From Thermoanaerobacterales bacterium (GTDB lineage Bacteria; Bacillota; Thermosediminibacteria; Thermosediminibacterales; Tepidanaerobacteraceae), in NCBI GenBank assembly GCA_012839145.1, contig DUNY01000422.1:1-12779 (forward strand): a stretch of DNA of 12,779 bases, given 5' to 3'. The position numbers and the translations under genes are program-made. Positions 12,217 through 12,779 of the stretch are shown one piece after another. Numbering within the stretch: position 1 is the first letter of the stretch; the number at the start of each line of letters is the position of its first letter. The notes below the pieces were generated by a model that saw nothing but the letters and a program-made list of their open reading frames with translations, did no database searches and had not been told where the DNA came from.

Positions 12217-12779
12217 ATGAACAACATTAGACAAAGGATATTTGATGCACAAATGGCGGCAAAATCCTTATTAATTTATCGTAACATACTAAATGATTCT
12301 ATTGTCAAGAAGTTCGTACAAATCCTTGAAAGAACTTTGAGAGAAACACCGGATCCGGTTCTTATCTCAGATTACCACGAATTTTTCAGCAGCCTGGTGA
12401 TACAAAGTGAAACCTATAAAGGGCCGACTGTTGGGAATCTGTGGAAAGACCACATTCTAAACCTTGTTCTTGTCGATGAAAACCCCTTTAGCCTAAAATG
12501 TGAAAAGGCGGGCATTGATGGGGTGAGCCAGCCTCTTATTAAATTGACACAAAGAGATTTGACATCATTGCAAACACTGCATGATTTCAACTTCTCCGCT
12601 TTTATATCCTTCATGAGACAAAAATTCGGTGAAGCTTTTACGGATGTTCCGGTGATGTACACTATTGAAAGTGAAGCGCTTTTCCCATATCCCGAGAGCT
12701 ATTTCAAACAAAAACATAATACTAAAATATTGATGAACAATTCCCTTGACTGGAATCAAAATATCAATGTTTTGGCTGA
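12217..12779 (+). CDS. N-terminal part of an uncharacterised protein, cut by the window edge
   Basis: An open frame of 187 codons from ATG 12217 continues past the right edge. AAAGGAG overlaps the stop codon region of the nitrilase-like gene and the gap is 12 nt, so the two are almost certainly co-transcribed. The visible part has no signal peptide or membrane helix. Recognisable stretches are MNNIRQRIFDAQMAAKSLLI (1-20), WKDHILNLVLVDENPFSL (about 75-92) and DLTSLQTLHDFNFSAFISFM (about 111-130). The pattern faintly recalls the N-terminal region of DUF815-type ATPases, whose Walker A would lie beyond the edge, but I cannot support that name from what is here. Confidence 0.8.
   Translation, partial: MNNIRQRIFDAQMAAKSLLIYRNILNDSIVKKFVQILERTLRETPDPVLISDYHEFFSSLVIQSETYKGPTVGNLWKDHILNLVLVDENPFSLKCEKAGIDGVSQPLIKLTQRDLTSLQTLHDFNFSAFISFMRQKFGEAFTDVPVMYTIESEALFPYPESYFKQKHNTKILMNNSLDWNQNINVLA

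Overview
The window reads as chromosomal DNA of an anaerobic, low-GC Clostridia-type Firmicute. Supporting signs are strong AAGGAGG-type ribosome binding sites, A+T-rich spacers with TTGNNN/TATAAT promoters, an iron-sulfur/FAD oxidoreductase with HdrB-type CCG domains, a lipoprotein built of FMN-binding domains, and dispersed GC-rich palindromes of the GGTGACA...TGTCACC type. The genus cannot be told from the sequence. No tRNA, rRNA, CRISPR array, intact transposase or prophage is visible.

Left part (1-3867, plus strand): a 740-residue soluble redox protein (GltD/DPD-like FAD module without a visible NAD(P)H domain, ferredoxin-like cysteines, two CCG domains), then a secreted lipoprotein with four tandem FMN-binding domains whose candidate flavin-accepting threonines are exactly 105 residues apart. 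GC-rich palindromes lie at the ends and in the leader of these genes. 3868-4163 has no intact gene.

Middle-left (4164-5984, minus strand): two housekeeping genes, rsuA-like 16S rRNA pseudouridine synthase and proC, each with its own vegetative-type promoter, closed off by a symmetrical terminator at 6063-6097.

Centre (6154-9593): the most unusual part. Two paralogous cassettes lie side by side. Each has, on the minus strand, a coiled-coil-like protein of 139 or 150 residues ending in a conserved QTQEFQHL(M/L)AN tail, followed by a 30- or 33-residue single-membrane-segment protein (22 of 30 positions identical between copies). Each has a divergent plus-strand gene fired from a duplicated control region: a subtilisin-family (S8) protease in cassette A and an unrelated acidic 115-residue protein in cassette B. 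All four minus-strand genes are preceded by the same 16-17 nt element, GCATA(T/A)TAT(G/A)-N1-2-AT(C/T)AG, which resembles the -10 of SigE/SigK-type sporulation promoters. I do not recognise this system.

Right part (9899-12779): a secreted NodB-type polysaccharide deacetylase with a C-terminal copper-amine-oxidase-N-like stalk domain (minus strand), two more palindromes in its leader, then a plus-strand operon of a nitrilase-superfamily protein that has lost the catalytic Lys and Cys (probable pseudoenzyme) and a gene that runs off the right edge.
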